Source: Dimorphilus gyrociliatus
Lineage: Eukaryota > Annelida > Polychaeta > Dinophilidae
NCBI GenBank assembly: GCA_904063045.1
Contig: CAJFCJ010000017.1
Coordinates: forward strand, 930,001-994,000
Reading direction: 5' to 3'
DNA length: 64,000 bases
Below are positions 37,303 through 48,265 of this stretch, piece by piece. A model generated the notes under the pieces. The model did not search any database and was not told where the DNA came from. It was given only the letters and a program-made list of their open reading frames with translations. A program made the position numbers and the translations under genes. Each line of letters starts with the position of its first letter. The first letter of the stretch is position 1.

Positions 37303-38127
37303 ATGGCTTTGCAGAAGTTGGCAAACAATCGTTTGCAGAATGCTGTGACAAATGAGGTAAGCTTTTATAATATATTGAGTTTTCGTCTTGGGTCTTTTTT
37401 AAAGAAGAGGTTCACTTATTAGGTCGTCGAAATGCAATCGCTTTGGACAAATAGAAATGTCATCATTTACTTTATGAGAAGGTTTGGATGACCTTTGTGC
37501 AGGCTCTATCTGCGGCAGGTTAGCATTATCTGTTTTTAGAGTTAACTCTAGGATGGATATGATACTTTACAGATCAATTTATTTAGCTTTCAGAAGCCAC
37601 AGATCTTCTACGGCAGCATAATACAGCAATTGCTGTTATCAGCGTTCTTGATAATGAAACCAGCTATAAAACCTTTATGGATGAGGAAGATAATTCCAAT
37701 AAAGGTGATCAAGTTAATTTTTGTTTTAAAATACAAAAAATGAACTTTTCTTTAATTGCTTACAGAGATTTATATTGCTGATGAAAAGTTATATAAAGAT
37801 ATTGGCTTCACTTCTCTAACTAAATGCCAGTATTGCTGTAACGCTTGTACATGCTGTTGCAGAGGAATAATATGCAATCAAGTTTGTAAAACCTTTTCTG
37901 CCGGAGTTGGAGGTGATTTGAGAGGTAACATACTCAGAAATGGGGGTATGCTGGTAATCAAAGACGGAGAAATTGTTTTAAGCCTCATACAATTAGGACC
38001 CGAAGATCATCCTGAAGTTTCAGAAGTTTTAAAATCTTTAGGAATTGAAGAAAAGATATCTCCAAAAATCGTTTCGAAGCAACCTAAATTGGTTTGCAAT
38101 GATGAATTTTGTCAGATACGAAAGTAA
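37303..38127 (+). CDS. PRXL2B: PRXL2B-type selenoprotein U with in-frame TGA (Sec)
   Basis: The family is a thioredoxin-fold peroxiredoxin-like group; vertebrate PRXL2B is prostamide/prostaglandin F synthase. Exons 37303-37356, 37423-37518, 37587-37704 and 37766-38127 join in phase and give 209 residues if TGA at 37489-37491 is read as selenocysteine (residue 41). The redox site is then RRFG-U-PLCR, against RRFGCVVCR in the human protein. Downstream, RQLSEATDLLRQHN, DEKLYKDIGF, GGDLRGNILRNGGMLVI and LGPEDHPEVSEVLKSLGI match the family through its full length. Ending the exon before the TGA breaks the frame with either nearby acceptor. Residues 110-130 hold nine cysteines where the human protein has none. 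A SECIS hairpin lies in the 3' UTR. A sequencing error of a Cys codon is the main alternative. Confidence 0.88.
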
Positions 38128-38168
38128 TCTTCAAAAGTCACAAAACAATTTCAATTAAAATAAAATAG

Positions 38169-38265
38169 CTTGTTTGAAAACACCAGTATGACGCAAAGTA
38201 GAAAAACCTTAAACGGATCTACTTTTGCTGACGATAATATTACATTAAGGTTGTTTGTCAACAAG
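38169..38265 (+). promoter_or_regulatory. SECIS element in the PRXL2B 3' UTR
   Basis: The core is ATGAC (38188-38192) facing TGAC (38229-38232), the non-Watson-Crick quartet that binds SBP2. The strands GCAAAGTAG (38193-38201) and CTACTTTTGC (38219-38228) pair with one bulged T. The apical loop begins with AAAAA (38202-38206), ten bases after ATGA, the spacing expected for the unpaired adenines. A possible lower helix pairs CTTGTTTGA (38169-38177) with TCAACAAG (38258-38265). It starts about 40-60 bases after the stop. No structure prediction was run. Confidence 0.85.
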
Positions 38266-38624
38266 TTATTTCATTATTAATTGAAATTGTATCTAATGCG
38301 TTGTAATGTTTATCTGTTGCATGTATCTTTAATTAGTCTATTTGCAAAAATTAAATACGAAAGTAAGGTAAAAAAGGAGTTGAAAGGCTTTATGTAAAAT
38401 AGAATAAAAGAGAAATTACGACTTAATATAATTTACTTCCTTGCATATATTTCTATGCAATAAATATTTCTAACGAATAAATTAATGAAACATAAAACAG
38501 CATGTATTAGATATTTTATTATTAATACTCAGGGACACATTAACAAACATAAGCATTTACTTTAATCTGATTATGCAAGTTAATTATTGTTATCCTATAT
38601 TAAGAGCCAAAATATTTTCTGCAA
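38266..38624. other. Convergent 3' flanks of PRXL2B and DCAF4
   Basis: AT-rich, with AATAAA-like signals (for example near 38460) and no other supported feature. Confidence 0.5.
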
Positions 38625-39851
38625 TTAGAATTTATTGAGTGCCTGAATTTCATCGTCTTGAATCATAAACAATGTACTTTCTGAGCCCCAATAGACAAAA
38701 GGTCTATCCCATTCACTACTACCTTCTTTATTGAACAGAAAATTGCCTGTGTTAACATCCCAAACTTTTATCGAACCGTCTACACCCGAACTGGCTAAAA
38801 ATCTATCGTTAAAAGCCATATTGACAACTCTGGATTTGTTAAATGAGGATCCATAAGTAAGAAGAGGTTTTTTCAAATTCCTCAAATCAGTTCTGAAAAT
38901 ATTGCCCATATAATCGGCTGACAGAAGCATGTTGTTTTGGCAATATAAGTTTGTTATGACACTAGCATGTCCACCGTGTTTAATAAGACCAGTAAATTTT
39001 ATTCCAGAATTTCTTATATCGTGCATATAAATTTTACCCGGCCTGGACCCATTAAAAATTAAATTGCTGCTATCTCCCTGACCAAAGCAACAAGATAAAA
39101 CGTCAGAATAGTCCGTTTGAAGGAACCACGATTTTCTATTCAATGGGTCTAATATTTCAGCCTTTCCCTGCATACCATAACATGTTTTCTTCAAAATAGA
39201 ACTCCATGCCACACACCAAACATTTTTGCAAGAGAGTAGGTATACCTGTTTTTGTCCTTCAGCAGTTACGTATACCAATCTGTATTTTCTCCCTGAATTG
39301 TACAGCTCAAAAGGGCTTTGAATTATTATAAAGTCAGTATTATGTGCTAAACAGAAACAATGGGTTCTAAAATCTGAGAAAGATTCCCGAAGGTTTAAAT
39401 CCAAGTAATCGTTTCTTTTGGCAGAATAAATATTACTTATTCCGCATGGCGTTACCGCTTCTATTAAGATGTTCTCGTCAGACCAGTCTAATCTTTCTAC
39501 AGTGTGACTCTCTGGAAATGGTCTCAATTCCGTAGTTACCCTGGAGTTTTTCACTAAATTCGTTATTAATCTGCCTGTAAAGTTTAACTGCTTTGAGAAC
39601 TGCCTTTGTTGGAGAATTTGAACTATATTAGAATTCGTTGAATGTAGTTTTTCTGAAATTTTCCTTGAGTTTTCACTAGCTCGAATTGAATCCTTGGTCA
39701 AAGAACTCCCTGGATTGTCATGAGATGAGAGGATTTTAAAGTAACGCTTCTTTACTTTATCATAGAAAAAACCAGGCAAATCAGATTCTTCCTCTGCTGA
39801 TTTCGCTGGTTTCTTTGGTGATTTTTTACGATTACGTCGATATCGTGGCAT
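38625..39851 (-). CDS. DCAF4: DDB1- and CUL4-associated factor 4-like WD40 protein
   Basis: DCAF4 (WDR21) is a substrate receptor of the CRL4 ubiquitin ligase. This 408-residue single-exon protein begins with a basic stretch and then LPGFFYDKVKKRYFKIL, the hallmark near the N-terminus of DCAF4 proteins. WD-type blades follow, including CVAWSSILKKTCYG, SGVDGSIKVWDVNTGNFLF and a PGKIYMHDIRN repeat that resembles the DCAF4 WDxR region (HDIRN; ADYMGNIFRTDLRN). The lack of introns is unusual beside its neighbours and may reflect retroposition or intron loss. Confidence rests on the N-terminal motif and blade order; another WD40 protein is possible. Confidence 0.8.
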   Translation of the reverse strand: MPRYRRNRKKSPKKPAKSAEEESDLPGFFYDKVKKRYFKILSSHDNPGSSLTKDSIRASENSRKISEKLHSTNSNIVQILQQRQFSKQLNFTGRLITNLVKNSRVTTELRPFPESHTVERLDWSDENILIEAVTPCGISNIYSAKRNDYLDLNLRESFSDFRTHCFCLAHNTDFIIIQSPFELYNSGRKYRLVYVTAEGQKQVYLLSCKNVWCVAWSSILKKTCYGMQGKAEILDPLNRKSWFLQTDYSDVLSCCFGQGDSSNLIFNGSRPGKIYMHDIRNSGIKFTGLIKHGGHASVITNLYCQNNMLLSADYMGNIFRTDLRNLKKPLLTYGSSFNKSRVVNMAFNDRFLASSGVDGSIKVWDVNTGNFLFNKEGSSEWDRPFVYWGSESTLFMIQDDEIQALNKF

Positions 39852-40646
39852 TTGACTTGCTAACTTCTGATTCCTTTGGTATTCTTTAACATAATTTGAT
39901 GAAAATATTGGACTAACTAAGTAATTTTTACTAAACTATTATCGTATAGAACCGATTACAAAAATGGACACTGCAAAATGAAAAAGTAGACTGGTATTCG
40001 ATATTTCTCGACCAATCACCGTTGCTCTGAAACTATTTTTGTTTGGGTTAACCTAAAGATAATCTACTAATTATTACTAGATCTCTATGGTTTTAGATAA
40101 CATCTTAATTATTCTTATAATTAAAAAGTATATTACTTAATTTATTGTAAGCACTTTTAAATTTTAAATAATTTAATCTTATTTGTTACTTTAATCTGAC
40201 AAAAAACTTATTGCTTGGAATCCAATTTCGAATATTTTTAAATAAATTATTCTGAAATGCAATACTTTTCGTATTAGAATTGTTTCGATTAACTTTTGGA
40301 GAGGTAAGTCTGTTTTTAAAGTTCGTTCCGTTATTTCTCTTTTATGGTATTTAGCATAGCCTTTCCAATTGAGGAATATATCTACTTTTTAATATTTTCA
40401 ATTTCATCTTAAAATAGGCTAAAAAATGTATACAAAAAATAAATTAAAAAGCCGCTATATATTTATGACTCTATATTTTGTTAGAACCGTTGCAAAATCT
40501 TATTTTGATCTTATAATAGAGATCAAATTGAGGGGAGAGACTTTGGGGTAGAAAAATATAAGCTATCGCTTTACCAGTTTTCGTAGCCAATATTTTCCTT
40601 CAACGTGAATTAAAAAGTTATTACACTGGTAATCTTTCCGATTTAA
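39852..40646. other. Shared 5' region of DCAF4 and OVCA2
   Basis: About 800 bases between divergent start codons, very AT-rich. An ATTGG/CCAAT pair near 40011 (CCAATCACC) is the only promoter-like motif near DCAF4. Confidence 0.5.
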
Positions 40647-41777
40647 ATGGCTACAGAAAGGAGCTTACTTCATGTAATAAAATCAGTTGTTTATTTCTTG
40701 ACTTTATAATATAATAAAATAATTGACACCAGTTTTCAATTTGTATATCGTTCTAAATATTAATATATATGCTTTTCATTCAATTATCGCACCATTCGAT
40801 ATTAATAAACGTTGTGTTTTTTTTAATTTCAGATCCTCTGTATTCATGGATATAGGTTACCTTCAATATATAGTTTTAAGATCAACAGTAAAAGTAATTG
40901 ATTACTATTGATAACAGACAAAATGGACAAACATTTAGGGAAAGAACAGGAGCTTTTAGAAAACTTGTTAAGTCGCATGCAAAATTTGGTAATTTACTTT
41001 TTTCCAATAAATTGGTTTTATATATGATTTGAATTGTTTTTAGTTTTCATAACCGCTCCCAACGTTGTTCCTCCTTTACCTTCCGATACCAAAAATGATC
41101 AAGATCAAAGGGGATGGTGGTTTTCTCGTCAAGATGACTATTTTAACGCACAGGATGATTCGCACTGCGATAAAGGCTATGAAAACTCTTTGCAAATAAT
41201 TAAGGAGACTTGTAAAACAGAGGTAATGATACTTTACCATATCGAAAATGGCAGACTATTTCGAAATAAAAATATTCGTTTAATAAATTTAGGGGCCTTT
41301 CGATGGTATACTTGGATTTAGTCAAGGAGCGTCTATGGTTTCTTTGATTTTGTCTTTACAAACTCTACAAAAAGGTTGTTGTAAAAAAGAAAAATAATCA
41401 CTTAACCGATATTCTTTTTAACGTAAATACCAGAACCGTCCTTTCAATTTAAATTTGCCATCTTGGTCGCTGGCTTTAAAAGCAAATCCGTTCAACATGC
41501 ATCTCTTTACGAAACGAAAATAGATATTCCTACTTTACATGTTTTTGGTGAAAATGATAAAGTAATTGAGAGTGGTAAATAAAAATATTTTAAATTTGAA
41601 TATAGTTATTCTAATTATTATAACTCTTACGTTTATTATTCAGCCATGAGTGAAGAATTATTAAAGGATTATTCAAATGCAAAAACTTTGAAACACAGCG
41701 GCGGCCATTACATACCAGCCACTACAGATCAGAAAAGCGTCTACTTGGAATTTTTGCAATCTCGAATAGTAGCTTAA
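40647..41777 (+). CDS. OVCA2: OVCA2/FSH-family serine hydrolase
   Basis: OVCA2 is an alpha/beta-hydrolase that cleaves long-chain alkyl esters. Seven small exons were joined by phase: 40647-40673, 40833-40855, 40918-40987, 41044-41222, one from about 41292, one from about 41432, and the last from 41644. The product starts MATERSLLHILCIHGYRQNG, followed by TFRERTGAFRKLVKSHAKF. The nucleophile elbow is GPFDGILGFSQGASM (Ser in GFSQG), the acid is in LHVFGENDKVI and the histidine in LKHSGGHYIPA. RGWWFSRQDDYF matches the family's RGWWF motif. The catalytic triad is complete. Confidence 0.92.
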
Positions 41778-42316
41778 ATAGTAGGTTAAAGTATTCAAAT
41801 ATACTATATGTAATAAAATGAAAGACAAAAATTGTAAATTCGTTAAATTTCAAAATCGATAGATATCGATTTTTTTTATTTAAAATCCTCAAAACGCTTA
41901 ACATATATAAAATAGTATTTTCGCATATTATCGTTAGATAATATACATATTATTAAGCATACATCAAAAAAAATAATTTATCCACCAGCACCGCGTGCAG
42001 CTTATATAAAAAACTTTTATCAAAGACTCAAGCACCAAAAAATTGTCTAAATAAAGTAGATAGATAGATAATCCAAAAGCTGTCAAAGTTAAATATTGTC
42101 GATATCTTAATCGACCCTTAAAATGGTCAAAACAGCTTAACATGAATATATATGCATATATAAAAAAATAGTTTATGATTTTTTTTTGCAAAGTTTGTAG
42201 AAATACAAAGTTTTGCTTGCATAATAAAGTTAGCAGCATTGCATGCAGATATTTAAAAACAGTTCATCATAAACTAACTCAAAGAACACTAAACCATGAT
42301 TTTTAACATTAATATC
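41778..42316. other. Convergent 3' flanks of OVCA2 and MARF1-like gene
   Basis: About 540 bases, AT-rich, containing a short GATA run near 42059. Nothing else supported. Confidence 0.5.
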
Positions 42317-45300
42317 TTAATAATTAGAAAACTTCGCCACTAACCTTGAACTTGGACTTGTATAAAGTTGGTACTGTTCCGAAAAGGAACTTTCAAATCC
42401 ACTTTCTTCAGAATCTTTTATCTCGGATTCAGGTGATGTACTTTCAGATGTCAAATTATCTATATCAGGCAAATAAGATGCTGCCATATCTAAGCTGGTT
42501 GGTTTCTTTTTAGTTGCCTTCTCAAAAGTTTTCTCTTCGTAGTTCTCTCTTCTGCAGAATGCTTGTGTCAGCGATATCGTTCTCTTCTGTCCCCTTCCTC
42601 GAACATGTACAACAACAACATGAGGTACGGCGTCCAGCAATGCCAACAAGTTCGATCTACCATATGTTGCGGGAACAAGTACAACACCAAAGTGACTGGA
42701 ATAAGCTTCCTCTAAATTAGCAGCCGACATTCTACCGCCGGCTTGTAAAAGTAAAGTTCGGACATCTCTGGCAAACAATTGTAAAGGTTGTAGTCTAACT
42801 ATATTATCAGTTATAGTTACTTTATCTTCTAAATGTCGTCTAATTTCTACTTCAGATATTGAATCCGGTTTATAGATTTTATGGTAAAGGTTAATTAGCG
42901 TGTTGATTTCCATACAACCATCAAAAGTTGTATCCATTAATAATAAAAGTAATCTGTTAACTAGTCTGGCAACGTCGGCAGCATCAACGGCCACAATCGT
43001 TTTTTGATCATTTTTTGTTACGACTCTTGCAATTCCCGGTATAAGGGAAATCAATTGTTCAGTATCTCTTACCCCATAATCTTCTAACCTTATGGAATGC
43101 CCATGCTGTCTGAGGAAAGCATTGGGCAATTGCTGCAGTGCTAATGTTGGGGTAGCCCTTAAAACAACGGCCAATTGTTCTTCAAGTACTTTTATCATTT
43201 GTTCCTTGGCAAGAACAACCGTTTTATCACCATGTTCATCGTCCGACACGTGAGCAACGTGGCTCACTGCCTCTAAAAGTTCAATAAGTTTCGTAAATCC
43301 ATAATCTGAGACCCTACATTGCCTTCCAAAGTGATGATGATAAGCTGGAATAAATTTTGAGAATGGTAAACGACCTCTTGGACTATGACGAAGGAGTTCG
43401 ATCACTTCTTTTGTAAAATGTCGAGTTCGCTCCATTTCTGCTGGAGTTTGCTGACGTCTGGGAAGTGAAAAAATTGTTCCTGTTTCATCTCGCATTATCA
43501 GTATAGCTTGATCCGGTACATCTGCCATGATATCTTCTAGAACACAAACACCATAGTCGCAAGGCTCCAAAGGTTTACCCATAACTTTCACAAAAGTATC
43601 CTGAAGCTCGCACATTCTTGCTTGTTTGCCAGGGAGACTCTTAAGAACTTTGGTAACATCCCCCGTGAATCTCTTTACATGAGCTCTATGAGTGAGAGTT
43701 ACTACTCTTCTGGATCCAGCTCCTAAAACTTGTACAACATGACCAACTGCATCTAATAACTCTATTAATTTTGTATAACCATAATCAGCAACTCTACACT
43801 GCCGTCCAAAATGATGATGATAGGCAGGAATAAACTTCGAAAACGGAAGAGAACACTTTGGGGAGTGCTTCAAAAGATCTGCAACTTCTCTCGCAAACTG
43901 ACCTAGTTGTTGAGTCATGAGGGGACTAGAAGATCCTCTTGGAACGTCTTCTCCTTGCCATTCCACTTTCTTAACACCAGATGGTGATGATATAACTATT
44001 CTTACGCCAGATACGCAGGTTATGAGGTGCTCCAGGGGAACACCCCCGTTTTCAACAGCTTCTAACGGTTCAAAAGTCGCTGCATAGCAGGTTGCCAGAG
44101 AAAGCATGGGCAAAGAACCACCATGTTCTGCGACCAGAGTATGAATTCTTGGTGCGAGTATTCTTAACGACATGAGAACGTTAGGGAGAGAGCATGAATC
44201 TAGAGCTGTTGCGTAGTCTGACGAATTTTCTGGACAATGCTTAGCGCATACTAAATCATCTATTTGAGATATATCAGTTGAAGTACTTTGGTTCATCTGG
44301 ACTGTTTGAGAAATAGAAATCATCCTTCCACCACTATTTTCCCATACTTCTACAGTATCTCTAAGTTTGTACAATTCAGCAACGGATACAGATCTATGAT
44401 GTCTTTGCTCGAACAATTCAATAAACTTGAACAGTGGTAAGGTATTACCGGCAACATCCTTCAATAAGCGGATTATATCACTTTTAAGTGTATCGGTCAT
44501 CGTGTTGAGGTTTTCATTTTGGACTAATTGAACGTGAACCCTCTTGTAGCCGATTTTTCTCCTATGCAATTGTGAAATTGCATACCTAGCATTTTCTTCC
44601 GTAGGTACTCTTACAATTCCAATATTAGTATTGTCGGGTTGAGTAGCAATTTCTACGCTCAGTACTGTGACGTGTTGCTGAAATTCGGCGCAAAGTATTT
44701 TTCTCCACTCTCTCGCCGATATATTATAGTCTAAATTCGTCACATGTAATTCAAAGGATGGCTGCTGAGACGAAGATTGTTGAGATAGCGACAACGACGA
44801 CTGCGACTGCGGTGTCGATTGCTGCTGCGGTTGTAGCTGCTGAGGTGGCGTATGTTGTTGTGGTGTAGATTGATGTTGAGGGTGACAGTGACCAATACCA
44901 GAAACTGTTGAATATTTTCCGAAATATATATATATATATATATGTATTCGTAGTTGGTAATAATTTCATCCATAAACATTCAGTTGAAGAGACGTAAACC
45001 AATTAAATTTAAGTCATATAAATTTAATAAAATTGCTTAGCCTATCATTTTTTCAAAGTGAAATAATTGACTTTCATTATAGAATAAAAACACTTAACCT
45101 TTTAAATATAAATTTAAATATAATTTATCCATATAACTTTTCATGTTTTAAATATTTCTATATAATCGTTTTTGATATAAAATACGAGAAAGTATTTGTC
45201 TTCTGATTAAACACGCCGTTTTGGTTGAGGACTATTAAAAATAGACGGGGCGAAAGGAGAGAAGTTTCGGTGGGTGGTTGGAAAAAAAAAAACCACTTTC

Positions 45301-45993
45301 TTCAAAATTCATTGAATTATTGAAAGATTTTTTAAAGAGGTTAATATAAAATTATATAATATTTAATAAAAATATTACATAATATATTCAAATTAATATG
45401 GATATTTAATAATTTTTTGTTATAAAATTTTAAGTCAATTTACCAAATAAAAACTTGTACATTTTCGTTTCTCTTGACCTAAATTGAATATTTAGTACTC
45501 ATCCACACGCGTACTTGAACGCAAATAATCAGTCAAAAAACTGAGCCATTTCTATTTCTATTGGGGGGAAAAGTGATTTTGTCGGAGAGTATTTTTTATG
45601 ACTACCCCTCCGCCCCGCCTACCACTCTATTACCCAGTTAGGGTTTATACCATCTTCTTTCCTAACTATTCAAATATATTGAATATTATTTAATACATTA
45701 CCATTTGACGCTAAATCAGCAACTGACAGCAATGAGCTACCCGAACCCTCGATGTTCTTACATACTGGAAATTCAAAAACAGTGTTTCCGGACGGAGGAG
45801 TGCTAGAAAGGACTCTAGTCGGAGGCCGACAAGCTCCCGGTGTTCTGCGAAAATGCTGCCTCGGCGAGTAAATTCGAGATCTTTGCGGAGTTGTCTTCCA
45901 GTCTCGTCCCGGAGAAGTGAAGTTTTCCCGCTCGAAACTGTCGGGAGAGTCGTAAATTCTCCCCGGCAAACTTAATGTAATTTGTGGTTCCAT
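42317..45993 (-). CDS. MARF1: MARF1-type protein: one RRM and eight LOTUS domains, no NYN nuclease
   Basis: MARF1 controls mRNA stability in the germ line. Two exons, 45993-45702 and 44904-42317, join in phase to about 959 residues. A Pro/Ser/Thr-rich start (MEPQITLSLPGRIYDSPDSF) and a Gln-rich stretch precede an RRM (LHVTNLDYNISAREWRKIL). Eight LOTUS/OST-HTH units follow. Units 3 and 5 are near copies (LPFSKFIPAYHHHFGRQCRV in both), as in vertebrate MARF1. The order RRM then LOTUS and the HLITCVSGVRI segment fit MARF1 rather than TDRD5/7. The N-terminal NYN RNase domain and first RRM of the mammalian protein are not found in this gene. The 5' UTR is built of GA and AT simple repeats. The single intron, about 800 bases, is the largest seen in the window. 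Confidence 0.88.
44925..44943. repeat. AT dinucleotide microsatellite in MARF1 intron
   Basis: A run of about nine AT units lies just upstream of the acceptor of the second MARF1 exon. Confidence 0.85.
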
Positions 45994-46007
45994 ATCCGAG
46001 ACTAGAG

Positions 46008-46088
46008 ACGGAGATAGAGAGAGAGATAGAGAGAGATTGAGAGAAGAGTAGATAAAGAAAACAAACGCACACACATATATTTATATAT

Positions 46089-46133
<45 letters not shown>

Positions 46134-46140
46134 TATATTA
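46008..46140. repeat. GA-rich and AT dinucleotide simple repeats upstream of MARF1
   Basis: A GAGA tract interrupted by GATA (46008-46042) is followed by a long AT run (about 46076-46130). On the minus strand this is the 5' leader of the MARF1 gene: a CT-rich tract immediately before the start codon. Confidence 0.85.
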
Positions 46141-46339
46141 TATATCGAGAACGGCGAGAGGAAGAGAAAGAAAGGTAGGTAGAGAAAGGCAGGTAGAGAA
46201 ACAGTAATAGATAGATATAGAGGTAAGGAAGGAGGCGATAGGAAGAGAAATATGAAAAAAAAAAAAAAACAAAACAAAATTAGCTATATATAGAATGGCA
46301 TAAAATTTAATTAGGCATTAATAGAAAAAACTAAGATGT

Positions 46340-46367
46340 ATAGATAGATAGATAGATAGATAGATAG
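46340..46367. repeat. TAGA tetranucleotide microsatellite
   Basis: Seven tandem TAGA units in the spacer between the MARF1-like and lectin genes. The rest of the spacer, 46368-47135, is AT-rich with further short TA tracts and no supported gene. Confidence 0.9.
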
Positions 46368-47135
46368 AAAGAGGATATTTAATTGAAAAAATACCATTTT
46401 ACCAATCCGTTTTGTAATTTTTAAGAAAATTAAGAAACAGTAATAGAAATATAATCTTTTAAAAAGGCTTACTAGGAATTCACTTTTTACACTGTTCCCA
46501 TCGGCGGATCATGCGGGTTTGACTAAGTCTTTTTCAATTTATCTGCTGAATAGAAACTCATTTTGAGTAAAATTAACAATGTAAACAGCTCAATATGATT
46601 TTGAGGACAGAAATCGAAATTTTTTGCCTAATTGGCTTAAAAGTTAGCTTTTGAAACAAATAAGATATTTGGTTGATAAAAACATATATAAATTTATATA
46701 TATATAAAAGAAGAACTAGTACATGTGGAATAAATCGAAAAACAGCGTATACTATATACACCCTCACCTACAGATATATATATATACATATATACGGTAT
46801 ATATACCATACACATAAACTACATATTTTGGTCAATTTTAAGTTTGTTGATCGAAAATATTAATAAATTCTTTTAATCATAAAGCATCAAATTTGATATC
46901 TTTAATTCTTTAATATAATTGAAAAAGTTAAAAAAAAAATGTATTTTTAGATAAAAATTTTTCAGTACTGGAAAATTTTGCACACAAAATTAGATAAAAT
47001 ATTTATTTTAGGTCTATTTATTGTGATTTATGTGAATTTGCAGCTGTTAAAAGACTTAGTCATTTTTTTTGCCTTTATAAAGAGCGTTATATTTATGAAT
47101 TTAATAAGTTTACTAAGAGAACTAAAAGAAAGCAA

Positions 47136-48265
47136 ATGTCTAAAGTCAAGTATATTTTTGTATTAATTTCTTGCATTTTTGCAACAGTTCAAGGTAAAAG
47201 ACTTTCCTTTATATGTTTTTTAATTATGTTTTATTAATATTATTTAATGTTCCTTTCATTTCTTCTCTCATAGCCCAAAACTGCTCAGAAGGTTTTGATC
47301 GATTTGAAGACTCTTGCTATTACTTTGTACGTTCGCAATTGGGATGGTATGATGCTGATCAATACTGTACTTCTCTTCGACCAAAAACCTACACTGTTCA
47401 TCTAGCTTCGATTGAAAGTCAAAATGAACAGAATTGGATTGCCGACAAGATTAGGGCAGACAGTAATCTTAGAGATAGAAGTGTATGGATTGGTTTGAAC
47501 AATGCCGATAAAAAGGAAGGTTGGCTCTGGACTAGGACTTACCAAACTCCAGACTATAAAAATTGGGGTTCAGGACAACCAGTATCTAGCGGAAGATGCT
47601 CGAGAATGCATTACCAACATAGTTATAGATGGCATAATACAGCTTGTTCTGGAAGATATTCTTCAGTATGTGAATATAGTTTAACAGCACCATGTCCCAA
47701 AGGCTTTGATAGATACCAAAACTCGTGTTATAAAGTCATCCCAACCACCCTTGATTGGTTTGAAGCTGAGCAATTCTGTACTTACGCTGTTCCCGACAAA
47801 TATAATGTACACTTAGCTAGTATTGAATCTTCAGGAGAACAACAATTTATAGTTGAAAGAATTAGAGCAGATTCCGGTAAATACTCTGTAAAATATTATT
47901 GTGTCAACATATAAAATTCATCTTTTTCCTATAGCTAATAGAAATAGAGATTTTTGGGTAGGTGGTAACAGAATCGATTCTAAGAAAAACTGGGCTTGGG
48001 TAGCAAATAATAAGAGATTCTCGTACACAAATTGGAATTCCGGAGAACCATCCGGATCCGGCCAATGCATGTGGTTAGACACTGATTACAGTTACAGGTG
48101 AACCACTAATCTTGTTTCAAAATTAACTACTTTTTTACCAAAAAGTATTTGCAATTAATATTGTCTAATACTTTATTTCTTTATCTTTTTAGATGGAATG
48201 ATAAAGACTGTAACAGCAACGGCAGTGGTTTCGTTTGTGAAGTTGAATTAGCAGATCTTAATTAA
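47136..48265 (+). CDS. Secreted protein with two C-type lectin domains
   Basis: Exon 47136-47193 encodes a signal peptide (MSKVKYIFVLISCIFATVQG). Exon 47274-47876 holds the first C-type lectin domain (CSEGFDRFEDSCYYFVRSQL to SSVCEYS) and the start of the second (CPKGFDRYQNSCYKVIPTTL). Exons 47935-48097 and 48193-48265 complete the second, ending in WNDKDCNSNGSGFVCEVE. The paired cysteines of both folds are present, and WIGLNN and FWVGGNR match the WIGL position. The calcium/sugar motif is not canonical: domain 1 has GQPVSSG with WHN, and domain 2 has GEPSGSG with WND. Sugar specificity therefore cannot be called. Such two-domain secreted lectins are common in invertebrate mucus and immunity; that role is inferred. 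Confidence 0.9.

Noticed and set aside
45815..46277. Minus-strand hydrophobic frames next to the MARF1 start
   Set aside because: They translate CT and AT simple repeats; the MEPQITL start inside the first exon gives the only plausible protein.
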